In this document: one piece after another, positions 5,436-10,745 of the stretch | Layout of the letters: every line of letters begins with the position of its first letter | Position numbering within the stretch: position 1 is the stretch's first letter | Source of the DNA: UBA73 sp964364885 | GTDB taxonomy: Archaea > Nanobdellota > Nanobdellia > Pacearchaeales > GW2011-AR1 | Assembly (NCBI GenBank): GCA_964364885.1 | Contig: CAYIOA010000026.1 | Coordinates: 1-11,286 of the forward strand | DNA: 11,286 nucleotides | Direction: 5' to 3' | Made by a program: the position numbers and the translations under genes | The notes under the pieces: model-generated | Databases searched by the model: none | What the model was told of the DNA's origin: nothing | What the model saw: only the letters and a program-made list of their open reading frames with translations

Positions 5436-6272
5436 TTATGCAGAAGAACCCTGTGTATTTTTGAGCAATTCGTCCAGAGGATTTTTTACTTTTCTTAATT
5501 GCTCACTTGAGATATGCGTGTAAACTTGGGTTGTGCTCAAAGATGAGTGGCCCAGTATTTCTTGAATAACTCTTATATCTGTGCCTTGCTCTAGGAGATG
5601 AGTCGCGAAAGTATGCCTTAGAGTGTGAGGGGTTACTTTTTTGCTTATATTTGCGCGCTTTCTTGTTCCATGGATAATCTTTTGTATATTTCTTGTTGTC
5701 AAAGGCTTCTCTTTAGAGAATAAATAAGTGCTGTCTTTTCTTTTATCTAGGATATACTCATTAATCTCCTTTACAAGGCTTTCTGATATTATAAATAATC
5801 TGTCTTTTGAGCCCTTGCCCTTTCTTACCCATCCTGTTTTCTCAGCCAGGTTTAAATCAGTTATTTTTAAGTTTACAAGCTCTGAAACTCTTAATCCAGA
5901 AGAATAAAGCAAAGAAATCATTAAACGAGACTTTTCTGTGTCTGTAGAATTGATCAGGTTTGTGACTTCTTCTTTTGTAAGCACTGTTGGAAGAGATCTC
6001 TCTTTTTTTGGTATTTTTATACTTCCAAATTCTTTGTTTAGTATCTCCTTGTAAAAAAATTTCAAAGAGGCGGCTGCGAGGGTAATTGTGTTTTTTGATT
6101 TTTTATCGAACATTTCCGCCAGATAAGCTTTTACATCATCTTCGTTTAATTCACTAACTGGCTTGTTTGCTCTTATCAGAAACTTTTCTACAAAGAAAGA
6201 ATAGTTTCTTACTGTTAAATGAGAGAAACCTCTTAGTTTTAATTCTGACTTTAGTTTTTCCAGTGCTTCCAT
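5436..6272 (-). CDS. xerA: XerA/XerC-type tyrosine site-specific recombinase
   Basis: 278 residues, the normal size for archaeal XerA. The N-terminal core-binding (SAM-like) domain covers about 1-85 and the catalytic domain about 95-265. The tyrosine recombinase set is complete: Arg128 in SSGLRVSEL, Lys153 in KGKGSKDR, His216-x-x-Arg219 in HTLRHTF, His242 in LGHSS, and nucleophile Tyr251 in TTQVYTH. Family members resolve chromosome dimers at a dif site; a mobile-element integrase is the alternative, but the compact Xer length and the absence of neighbouring phage or element genes favour housekeeping. The ATG at 6272 has GAGG five bases upstream and a TATA box (CATTTAAATAAAG, centred near 6319) about 47 bases away, so this gene has a leader with a Shine-Dalgarno, unlike most units here. 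It ends 2 bases from the copA stop, tail to tail. I found no convincing dif site in the window. Confidence 0.93.
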   Translation of the reverse strand: MEALEKLKSELKLRGFSHLTVRNYSFFVEKFLIRANKPVSELNEDDVKAYLAEMFDKKSKNTITLAAASLKFFYKEILNKEFGSIKIPKKERSLPTVLTKEEVTNLINSTDTEKSRLMISLLYSSGLRVSELVNLKITDLNLAEKTGWVRKGKGSKDRLFIISESLVKEINEYILDKRKDSTYLFSKEKPLTTRNIQKIIHGTRKRANISKKVTPHTLRHTFATHLLEQGTDIRVIQEILGHSSLSTTQVYTHISSEQLRKVKNPLDELLKNTQGSSA

Positions 6273-6313
6273 AACTTCCTCTTTTATTATAATCTTTTGT
6301 ATAAATGAAAACT

Positions 6314-6356
6314 TTATTTAAATGTTTAGCTGATTGATAATAACATTTATATAAGA
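6314..6356. promoter_or_regulatory. Divergent promoters of xerA and the 6375 gene
   Basis: The minus-strand box CATTTAAATAAAG centred near 6319 serves xerA. The plus-strand box CATTTATATAAG centred near 6350 lies 25 bases before the GTG at 6375, predicting a leaderless mRNA. The two boxes are about 30 bases apart, so occupancy of one could affect the other (inference). Confidence 0.55.
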
Positions 6357-6374
6357 TGTAGTAATTAAACAATT

Positions 6375-6650
6375 GTGATAGAAAAAAGAGCTCTTATTGG
6401 CAAGATAGTCCTGATTGTGCTGGTCTTCCTGCTTTTATTTGGGACTGTTGTTTATTTTAAATTCAGAGAAGGCAATGTAGAGATAACAACGAGCAATGTC
6501 GTCGTTAATATAGACTACAATCTCAGCAAAAACGAGACTCCTGAAGCTGATGAAGAAATATCTATAGAAGACAGAATTGATAAAGGATATGAGAATAGCC
6601 TATATATGGATAAGAATTTGTCTTATGAAACGCTAAATAAAACGAATTAG
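6375..6650 (+). CDS. Small single-pass membrane-anchored protein, unknown function
   Basis: 91 residues from a GTG at 6375. Residues 8-27 are a strongly hydrophobic signal anchor after a basic N-terminus (EKRALIGK), so the remaining 60 residues are expected outside the membrane. The outer part begins with alternating beta-like sequence (VEITTSNVVVNIDYNL, about 35-50) and ends in an acidic, Asn-rich tail; NLS, NET and NKT are potential N-glycosylation sequons. No Cys or catalytic pattern is seen and I do not recognise a family. The GTG start is chosen because a TATA box sits 25 bases upstream and no ATG occurs before the membrane segment. It is divergent from xerA; no shared function is implied. 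Confidence 0.6.
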   Translation: MIEKRALIGKIVLIVLVFLLLFGTVVYFKFREGNVEITTSNVVVNIDYNLSKNETPEADEEISIEDRIDKGYENSLYMDKNLSYETLNKTN

Positions 6651-6676
6651 CTCTATTATTCTCAATCGTGATAATT

Positions 6677-6684
6677 TTTATAAA
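6677..6684 (+). promoter_or_regulatory. TATA box of the 6706 gene
   Basis: TTTATAAA centred near 6680 lies 26 bases upstream of the ATG at 6706. This fixes that ATG, rather than the in-frame GTG at 6685 right behind the box, as the likely start. Confidence 0.55.
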
Positions 6685-6705
6685 GTGTTGTTTATTAATA
6701 AAAAT

Positions 6706-6867
6706 ATGCAAAAAGAGATATATGTGCTAAAAAGAGCTGTTATATCCGGCGCATCACATGCGCTGAAATATAAAGAAAGGAATCCGCGTGCTTTAGACAG
6801 CGAAGTCATACAGCATGTAACACGCGAGGTTGAGGAAATTTTAAAGATGATGGATGAAGGCGATTAA
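6706..6867 (+). CDS. Very small helical protein (53 aa), unknown function
   Basis: 53 residues from the ATG at 6706; a GTG at 6685 would add seven residues but sits immediately after the TATA box, so it is unlikely to be transcribed. The sequence is mixed-charge and predicted almost wholly helical (KRAVISGASHALKYKERNP, then a turn at Pro26, then DSEVIQHVTREVEEILKMM), which suggests a two-helix hairpin. No Cys, no signal peptide and no membrane segment; cytosolic. I do not recognise it. It has its own leaderless-type promoter, so it is not simply part of the preceding gene's unit. A small helical DNA- or protein-binding factor would fit but is speculation. Confidence 0.55.
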   Translation: MQKEIYVLKRAVISGASHALKYKERNPRALDSEVIQHVTREVEEILKMMDEGD

Positions 6868-6930
6868 TAAGTCAAACCCACTATTAAGAACCTTCATGAT
6901 ATTTTTTAAATTGATTACAAATAACGCAAC

Positions 6931-6940
6931 TCTTAAATAG
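6931..6940 (+). promoter_or_regulatory. TATA box of the 6964 gene
   Basis: TCTTAAATAG centred near 6936 lies 28 bases before the ATG at 6964, consistent with a leaderless transcript. An upstream T-run (6903-6907) could terminate the preceding transcript. Confidence 0.5.
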
Positions 6941-6963
6941 ATTTATTCCTTATTCAAGTATAT

Positions 6964-7365
6964 ATGGGAAGAGACAAGATTAGAGATATTATTGCTCAAG
7001 GATATGTTGGGATGCTGTTCCTATTAGTAATGATGACTGTCTCTGACCTGACAGCAGCTGGCCTGTCTCAAAATCTTGATCTCCTAAAAAATGATCCTGG
7101 CCTTGCTGGATTATGGATGACTGCTATCCTGCTCTGCATTAATGTTTTAATCCAAATTGCCGTCAGGACATTCGACGGCAGGAAATTCAGGCAGGGTATT
7201 TATATGGCAAGTATAATTTATATGCTGCTTTTTGTTGCACACCAGATTCTCCATTTTGCTACAGGCGATGGAATAACTATTGATTTAATGTATGATATTA
7301 CTCATCATATTATTGGTGTTTGGGTAATCATTTATGCCCGCAAATGGGCTATGTTAAAGGAATAA
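6964..7365 (+). CDS. Unrecognised four-helix membrane protein with His-rich helices
   Basis: 133 residues with four predicted membrane helices at about 12-33, 49-67, 78-99 and 111-126, and a basic loop (RTFDGRKFRQG) between helices two and three that should face the cytoplasm. Helix three ends with VAHQILHF (His93, His97) and helix four begins with DITHHIIG (His114, His115), so four His and nearby Asp residues cluster at one membrane face. Such an arrangement could bind metal or heme, but I do not recognise the family and this is inference. The ATG follows a TATA box by 28 bases. No overlap with neighbours. The tRNA gene follows 47 bases downstream. Confidence 0.68.
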   Translation: MGRDKIRDIIAQGYVGMLFLLVMMTVSDLTAAGLSQNLDLLKNDPGLAGLWMTAILLCINVLIQIAVRTFDGRKFRQGIYMASIIYMLLFVAHQILHFATGDGITIDLMYDITHHIIGVWVIIYARKWAMLKE

Positions 7366-7381
7366 AATATATGTCAAAAGA

Positions 7382-7389
7382 TTTATAAT
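7382..7389 (+). promoter_or_regulatory. TATA box of tRNA-Leu
   Basis: TTTATAAT centred near 7386 lies 27 bases before the first tRNA base at 7413, the normal archaeal spacing. Confidence 0.6.
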
Positions 7390-7412
7390 CCGTTTAAAAT
7401 TCATTTCAATGT

Positions 7413-7540
7413 GCGGGGATTCCGGAGCGGTCAAACGGGCAGGACTTAAGATGTCGGTCTTTCTTTAGAAAGATTTAAGTCAGGATTTAAGAAATCCTGT
7501 GTGCTTAGTGCCTTCGTAGGTTCGAATCCTACTCCCCGCA
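7413..7540 (+). tRNA. tRNA-Leu(UAA) with archaeal-type intron
   Basis: The acceptor stem GCGGGGA (7413-7419) pairs with TCCCCGC (7533-7539), with discriminator A at 7540. The D stem is CCG/CGG (7422-7424, 7436-7438). The anticodon stem CAGGA (7440-7444) pairs with TCCTG (7495-7499), around the spliced loop CTTAAGA, giving anticodon TAA. The long variable arm (7500-7515), with GUGC/GUGC pairing through two G-U pairs, marks a type II tRNA. The T arm is GTAGG-TTCGAAT-CCTAC (7516-7532). The mature tRNA is 85 bases after removal of a 43-base intron. CCA is not encoded. All decoding features agree with leucine. Confidence 0.96.
7451..7493 (+). other. tRNA-Leu intron with canonical bulge-helix-bulge splice site
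   Basis: 43-base intron between G37 (7450) and A38 (7494). In the precursor, the anticodon stem is followed on the 3' side by a 3-base bulge AAA (7492-7494), then a 4-bp helix CTTA (7445-7448) with TAAG (7488-7491), then a 3-base bulge AGA (7449-7451) on the 5' side. Cutting in each bulge, after the second base, yields exactly the intact tRNA. Inside the intron is a hairpin TCTTTC-TTTA-GAAAGA (7458-7473). The splicing endonuclease is the standard archaeal enzyme, encoded elsewhere. Confidence 0.9.
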
Positions 7541-7565
7541 TTATATTTATTTAAAAACTAACTGC

Positions 7566-7805
7566 CTATCTTTCTGCTTTTTGCCATTCAGCTTCCCGAC
7601 TGAAGAATCTGTAGACACCATTTCCTACAAAATCGTTATAGTTTCCATTGTTACGAAGCACCCAAATGGTTGGATCGAGGATTGCTTCAAATTGCCCAAT
7701 TTTTTCGTGCCTTGTCGAAAAACCTACTTCAATTGCCAGCCTAGCTATTTGTCTGTATGTGCCATCATCATTTGTGTAAACAACTGCTAAACCATTAATT
7801 CCCAT
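7566..7805 (-). CDS. Small protein of unknown function (79 aa)
   Basis: 79 residues, soluble, with no signal peptide, membrane segment or Cys. It alternates predicted strands (INGLAVVYTN, IWVLRNNG, GVYRFF) with a helix (TYRQIARLAIEVGF, about 16-29). The compact alpha/beta make-up is protein-like, and the composition is far better than that of the opposite-strand frame, which is Cys- and Phe-rich with no promoter. A TATA-like CTTTTAAAG (7827-7835) lies 26 bases upstream of the ATG, supporting a leaderless start here. I do not recognise the family. It is convergent with the tRNA gene, ending 25 bases after it. Function unknown. Confidence 0.55.
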   Translation of the reverse strand: MGINGLAVVYTNDDGTYRQIARLAIEVGFSTRHEKIGQFEAILDPTIWVLRNNGNYNDFVGNGVYRFFSREAEWQKAER

Positions 7806-7844
7806 ATTGAGTAAAGGTCTAACGAACTTTTAAAGATTTATGTG

Positions 7845-7979
7845 TTAATCCATCATCAAAAACGTATTGATATAGAACATAATCTTTTCTCTATGAGCCG
7901 AGTTAATAGAAACTTCTTCTCCGTAACTTGCTGGCTTACTCAATAAAATTCCTTCTTTTTTGAGATCATAGATTTTTCT
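7845..7979 (-). pseudogene. Possible remnant of a winged-helix gene
   Basis: An open frame of 44 codons with no ATG near its start lies between two minus-strand genes. It reads RKIYDLKKEGILLSKPASY, then a GEEVSIN wing-like strand, then a helix HREKIMFYINTF and a stop. That is the usual order recognition helix, short strand, wing, C-terminal helix of archaeal winged-helix regulators, but the N-terminal helices are gone: a TGA at 7980-7982 closes the frame upstream and it overlaps the end of the 7966 gene by 14 bases. It could be a decayed gene or a chance frame; the pattern match is the only evidence. Confidence 0.3.
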
Positions 7980-8472
7980 TCAGGTTTTTCTTCCTTTTTT
8001 TGCTAAAATTCCTCTTCTCATATTCTATTAATTTATTCTTTAGATAGAACATCTCTGCACTTTTATAATTTGGTTTGAAATCTCCTTTTCTATTAAATTG
8101 TTCTAAACAATGCTTTATTTCTTCAATATCTGCTAAATCCAATTCCTCATCCGACCATAAACAAACAAGTTTATCTTTTGGATAAAAATATTTTGAATAA
8201 TTTTCATGGAAGTGTCCGCATTCTGCGCAATATAAAATTAATCCGACTTCTCTAAGTTGGTACTGTGGTTCTCTTTCTTTTCCTAAAACTTTTATTCCGA
8301 AAAGCTCTCTTTCTTCAACAACTCCCCATTCTATGCCTATATAAAATAGAGGAGATTTACAATAAAAGCATAAAACAGGGTTATCTTTCTGGGCAAGTGT
8401 CCATCTTTTGCATTCTATACTGTCTGCAGTCAATACAAGTTTATTCATTCTCTCAACTTCTTTCATCTTCAT
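7966..8472 (-). CDS. Unknown protein with paired CxxC zinc knuckles and Lys-rich tail
   Basis: 168 residues from the ATG at 8472. Neighbouring choices are a TTG one codon earlier and an ATG at 8448 giving MNKLVLTADS; the last is plausible and would give 160 residues. Two Cys pairs, CFYC (about 35-38) and CAEC (about 81-84), are separated by 42 residues, a zinc-ribbon-like arrangement holding together a beta-rich middle (PLFYIGIEWGVVEE, REVGLILYC). Residues near 85-95 have His/Tyr (GHFHENYSKYF). The C-terminal 20 residues are dominated by Lys/Arg/Asn, suggesting nucleic-acid contact or a low-complexity tail. No promoter is obvious beyond a weak CATTTAGG about 30 bases upstream. The family is not recognised; a zinc-stabilised cytosolic protein is as far as the sequence goes. 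Confidence 0.65.
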   Translation of the reverse strand: MKMKEVERMNKLVLTADSIECKRWTLAQKDNPVLCFYCKSPLFYIGIEWGVVEERELFGIKVLGKEREPQYQLREVGLILYCAECGHFHENYSKYFYPKDKLVCLWSDEELDLADIEEIKHCLEQFNRKGDFKPNYKSAEMFYLKNKLIEYEKRNFSKKRKKNLKKNL

Positions 8473-8553
8473 CAATTTCTTCTTCCCTTACATGCTGCCT
8501 AAATGAGTCATTAATTGCCAACGGCTCGGAAAAAGCACAGTAATAAATGAGCC

Positions 8554-8597
8554 TTAATCTGTAATCTTTGACCTTTTATCTTTAATCTGTAATCTTT
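8554..8597. repeat. Direct repeat, two copies of a 16-base unit with 28-base period
   Basis: TTAATCTGTAATCTTT occurs exactly at 8554-8569 and 8582-8597, separated by 12 bases that contain a further ATCTTT-like piece. It lies in the 230-base gap between the zinc-knuckle gene and the DIP1984 gene. An 8-base TAAATGAG also occurs twice nearby (about 8499 and 8544). It could be a regulator binding array upstream of the zinc-knuckle gene or a trace of slippage. Otherwise the gap holds two small inverted repeats, GCCA-C-TGGC (8660-8668) and ATCTG-N7-CAGAT (8675-8691), just past the DIP1984 stop, where they could form a 3' hairpin. Confidence 0.55.
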
Positions 8598-8702
8598 AAA
8601 GCGTCACGTCCAATTATCAGTTTGTAGTAATTTGTTAAATCTAACTATACCTAGTCAAAGCCACTGGCAACCTCATCTGCCAAAGACAGATAAGCATGAT
8701 TT

Positions 8703-9170
8703 TTATCCCATTAGTTCTGCATTCCAATTTGTTACCTGAATTTGATTATCAAGTTTTGATTTTTGTATTTCCAGGTTTTCTATCTCTTTTTCAATTTCAG
8801 ACTGATCCATCTGGGGAATCATTCTTATTTCATCTTTATCTCTGAAAAAATAGCTCTTTCTTTCAAACAGATCAGACAGCCGGGCAATCTGACTCCTTAT
8901 ATCATTTATTTTGATTATTGCTTCTGCTAAACTTATATCTTCTTCTGAAACTAGAGTATTTAGATTGGTATTTTGTATTTTAATTTTCAATTCCCTTATT
9001 TCCTCTATTTTTTTGTCTATATCCTTAGATAATTTTTTAGGATCAAAGGAAGTCTTTTTTCCTTCTTCTACATAGACATTTTCCTTTCTTAAAGATAATA
9101 ACCTTGCTAATCTGCTTCTTTCTTTTTTTAATAAGCTTAAAGCTTCGCCGAGTTTTATTTTTTCTTCCAT
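8703..9170 (-). CDS. DIP1984-family (DUF6847, septicolysin-like) coiled-coil protein
   Basis: 155 residues, almost all helical with heptad-like coiled coils (about 4-30, 47-68, 120-147) and a central hinge. The match to the DIP1984 family is by pattern: an opening 'LGEALSLLKKERSRL' helix, a linker ending in SFDPKKLSKDID, the INNTN-like segment KIQNTNLNT at about 64-72 followed by LAEAIIKINDIRSQIARLSDL, and the terminal KLDNQIQVTNWNAEL, where family members typically end in 'ExNWxxxL'. Length is typical. The family is mostly bacterial and its biochemical role is unknown; some members carry the name septicolysin without good support for toxin activity. A TATA box (ATATTTAAGT, centred near 9196) is 26 bases upstream, so it is transcribed separately from the HEPN/MNT pair upstream. 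Transfer from bacteria is possible (inference). Confidence 0.8.
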   Translation of the reverse strand: MEEKIKLGEALSLLKKERSRLARLLSLRKENVYVEEGKKTSFDPKKLSKDIDKKIEEIRELKIKIQNTNLNTLVSEEDISLAEAIIKINDIRSQIARLSDLFERKSYFFRDKDEIRMIPQMDQSEIEKEIENLEIQKSKLDNQIQVTNWNAELMG

Positions 9171-9190
9171 GATTCTTAATAAAAATCTAA

Positions 9191-9200
9191 ACTTAAATAT
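9191..9200 (-). promoter_or_regulatory. TATA box of the DIP1984-family gene
   Basis: On the minus strand ATATTTAAGT centred near 9196 lies 26 bases before the ATG at 9170, consistent with a leaderless mRNA. Confidence 0.5.
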
Positions 9201-9242
9201 CTATGGCGTATGTTTTTGCAGGTGCATAAAGGCACTCAAATT

Positions 9243-9785
9243 TTATTCTTCTAACAATTCCTTAGGCACCTTAAATTCTTTGTTTGAATAAATAATATCT
9301 TCTGTCTGAGAAATAGCTCTCTTGCATACTTCAGTCATTACCTGATATTGCTCAGAAACCTCCTTGTTTTTTACATATGGGCTGTATCTAGCTTCTTCTC
9401 TTTTATCAACGTCTGATTCTTTTTCTTTATCAGAATAAACTGTAATCCTTTCTATAAATTCGTCTTCATAATCGATGAGTTTATTTTGTTTTAGATAACG
9501 CAAGAACACGGCAGTGCATCTTTGACTTCTACTCTCGACTCCAAATTTACAAAGGATCGCAAGGCCACAATAATATAATGTATAAAACCATTCTTCTGGC
9601 AGCTTATAATCAACTCCCTGGTTTTTGTAGAATTCGCAGAATTCTAGATTCTTTTTTGCTTTTGAGACATATTCCTCTGCGTATAATTGATTTGGTTTTA
9701 TAATTAAGAGTCCTTTGTGCTTCTTACCTTTAATTTCGCTCTTTTTCGCACTAAGAAAACACTCTTTTACTTTTCTAATATCCAT
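9243..9785 (-). CDS. HEPN-like protein, putative toxin or partner of MNT nucleotidyltransferase
   Basis: 180 residues. The region from about 33 to 165 is a helical bundle of HEPN type: YAEEYVSKAKKNLEFCEFY (helix 1), EEWFYTLYYCGLAILCKFG (helix 2) leading into ESRSQRCTAVFLRYL, and a last helix carrying KREEARYSPY (128-137), the position of the family's R-x-x-A-x-Y segment. It is encoded directly behind the winged-helix/MNT gene with an 11-base overlap, the gene order of HEPN/MNT toxin-antitoxin pairs. In active HEPN toxins an R-x4-6-H motif cuts RNA; here the only His is at position 23, outside the bundle, so the canonical catalytic His is missing. It may use another residue, be inactive as an RNase, or serve as a substrate-binding partner. 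The start at 9785 is fixed by the overlap; the upstream GAGAG is a weak ribosome site. Confidence 0.72.
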   Translation of the reverse strand: MDIRKVKECFLSAKKSEIKGKKHKGLLIIKPNQLYAEEYVSKAKKNLEFCEFYKNQGVDYKLPEEWFYTLYYCGLAILCKFGVESRSQRCTAVFLRYLKQNKLIDYEDEFIERITVYSDKEKESDVDKREEARYSPYVKNKEVSEQYQVMTEVCKRAISQTEDIIYSNKEFKVPKELLEE

Positions 9786-10380
9786 CTTTTAACTCTCTAA
9801 CAAATTTTACGAATTTGTCCTGCCCATATAAAACAATGCCTCCTTTTATAGCATTAATAAAAGCGATGTTTGGTTTTTTAATTTCTCTTTTTAATTCGTC
9901 TACAGAAAAATTAACTGCGTGAATCTTTTTTAATTGTAATTTCTGAATATTTCTAATTTTTTCATCTAGTTCAATAAAACCTCCTCTTTTAGAAATTACA
10001 TTAATAATATCTATGTCCTTTGCTTTCTGATAAGAATTAATTACGCTTCCGTATAAAATCAAGAAGTCTGTAGAATCTTTCAAATCAGCAAAGTTTACTA
10101 GCCAGCGCCTTTGCTCAGAGGCTTCTTGTTCTAATGCAAGAGTCATTGTTCTTTCTATTAAGGGATTATTCCAATTAATCTTTATTGTGTATGTGCTATT
10201 TTTTTTATTTCCTAACTGATTTAAAATTATCATGTTTTCTGATTCAAGTTTTTTTAGAGTTTTCCAAACACCCACTTTTGTCATTTTCAAACTTTCTGCA
10301 AGTAGTGAGATGGTTGGATCTCCTTCTACATGCCTAAGAGCAGACATGAGAATCTTCTTAGTTGGCTTATCTAATATCAT
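9775..10380 (-). CDS. Winged-helix/MNT-type nucleotidyltransferase fusion, putative antitoxin and autoregulator
   Basis: 201 residues. Residues 7-68 form a winged helix: DPTISLLAESLKMTKVGVWKTLKKLES, with the recognition helix at about 34-47 and a wing at about 53-68. Residues 98-193 form a minimal nucleotidyltransferase fold of Pol beta type: ILYGSVINSYQKAKDIDII has Gly111-Ser112 and the Asp122-x-Asp124 pair (GS-x9-DxD). The usual third acid on a later strand is not evident (IHAVNF occupies that place). Members of this class act with HEPN partners; MNT antitoxins of known systems transfer AMP to the HEPN toxin. The fused winged helix suggests self-regulation at the phased TTAAC sites just upstream. 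ATG at 10380; a TATA box lies about 58 bases upstream, so the mRNA has a leader of about 30 bases. Confidence 0.82.
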   Translation of the reverse strand: MILDKPTKKILMSALRHVEGDPTISLLAESLKMTKVGVWKTLKKLESENMIILNQLGNKKNSTYTIKINWNNPLIERTMTLALEQEASEQRRWLVNFADLKDSTDFLILYGSVINSYQKAKDIDIINVISKRGGFIELDEKIRNIQKLQLKKIHAVNFSVDELKREIKKPNIAFINAIKGGIVLYGQDKFVKFVRELKDGY

Positions 10381-10390
10381 TTGCTAGTAT

Positions 10391-10430
10391 CGTTAACTTT
10401 TAGTTAACGTTCATTAACTTTTAGTTAACG
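10391..10430. promoter_or_regulatory. Phased operator array of four (G/A)TTAAC half-sites upstream of the MNT/HEPN operon
   Basis: Hexamers GTTAAC, GTTAAC, ATTAAC, GTTAAC begin at 10392, 10403, 10413 and 10424, that is every 10-11 bases, one helical turn. They form two 17-base direct repeats TTAACTTTTAGTTAACG (10393-10409 and 10414-10430) 21 bases apart. The first repeat is part of a perfect inverted repeat CGTTAAC-TTTTA-GTTAACG. The array lies between the TATA box (near 10438) and the ATG (10380), over the expected start site near 10412. It is an ideal autorepression site for the winged-helix/MNT protein (inference). Confidence 0.75.
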
Positions 10431-10433
10431 CCT

Positions 10434-10441
10434 ATATTTAA
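10434..10441 (-). promoter_or_regulatory. TATA box of the MNT/HEPN operon, inside the end of the upstream gene
   Basis: Minus-strand TTAAATAT overlaps the stop codon of the small gene ending at 10438. It predicts initiation near 10412, within the operator array. Confidence 0.55.
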
Positions 10442-10638
10442 ACTTTTCTTTTCCCACCGTCTAGATAAACAACAATAATTGGCCTCTTTCTAGTATCTTC
10501 TGCAAGATAACAATACAATATCTGCCCCTTTTCTAGGCAGGAGCCAAGAACAACAAGTTTGTTAATAGAGATGCTAAAAGTCGCTCTTTTTTGCGCTATT
10601 TTGCTTTTCCATCCAATATTCTGAAATTTTATTTTCAT
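10438..10638 (-). CDS. Small basic protein, possibly AbrB-like DNA-binding fold
   Basis: 66 residues from the ATG at 10638, which has AGAGG four bases upstream; a GTG at 10659 would add seven residues. Strongly beta-patterned and basic: KRATFSISINKLVVLGSCLEKGQILYCYL followed by KRPIIVVYLDGGKRK. The order strand, 'I-x-K-L-V-x-L-G' helix, 'L-E-K-G-Q' turn, strands resembles SpoVT/AbrB swapped-hairpin transcription factors (T-I-P-K-x-x-x-x-L-x-L-x-x-G-D), which often act as antitoxins or repressors; the match is approximate. It lies upstream of the MNT/HEPN pair in the same direction and hosts that pair's TATA box in its last codons. It is divergent from the winged-helix/PUR-like gene, with a TATA box (TTTATATA, near 10693) upstream. 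Confidence 0.55.
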   Translation of the reverse strand: MKIKFQNIGWKSKIAQKRATFSISINKLVVLGSCLEKGQILYCYLAEDTRKRPIIVVYLDGGKRKV

Positions 10639-10685
10639 TCTGCCTCTTTTAATTATCACTATTGGTAACCAGTATAGAGAACAAT

Positions 10686-10720
10686 ATGTATATAAATCTT
10701 TTGGTACTTAATATAAAGTA
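10686..10720. promoter_or_regulatory. Divergent promoters with an inverted repeat around the plus-strand TATA box
   Basis: A minus-strand TATA box (AGATTTATATACAT, centred near 10693) serves the small AbrB-like gene. A plus-strand box TAATATAAA centred near 10713 serves the gene at 10746, predicting initiation near 10738. The latter box is flanked by TACTT-AATATA-AAGTA (10705-10720), which could be an operator for either divergent DNA-binding protein (inference). Confidence 0.45.
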
Positions 10721-10745
10721 TTAGACGGGAGAATTTCTAAATAAA

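Noticed and set aside
6341..6360. dif-like site next to xerA
   Set aside because: The TTATATAA palindrome is better explained as the TATA box of the 6375 gene and lacks two 11-base arms around a 6-base centre.
6154..6372. 72-codon minus frame over the start of xerA
   Set aside because: Overlaps the xerA N-terminal coding region in another frame, lacks protein-like pattern, and xerA has its own Shine-Dalgarno at the expected place.
7581..7790. Plus-strand 69-codon frame opposite the 79-residue minus gene
   Set aside because: Cys/Phe/Ile-rich composition, no TATA box at the right distance, and it is fully antisense to a frame with a good leaderless promoter.
8554..8597. CRISPR array
   Set aside because: Only two 16-base copies with a 12-base spacer, no palindromic repeat and no cas genes.
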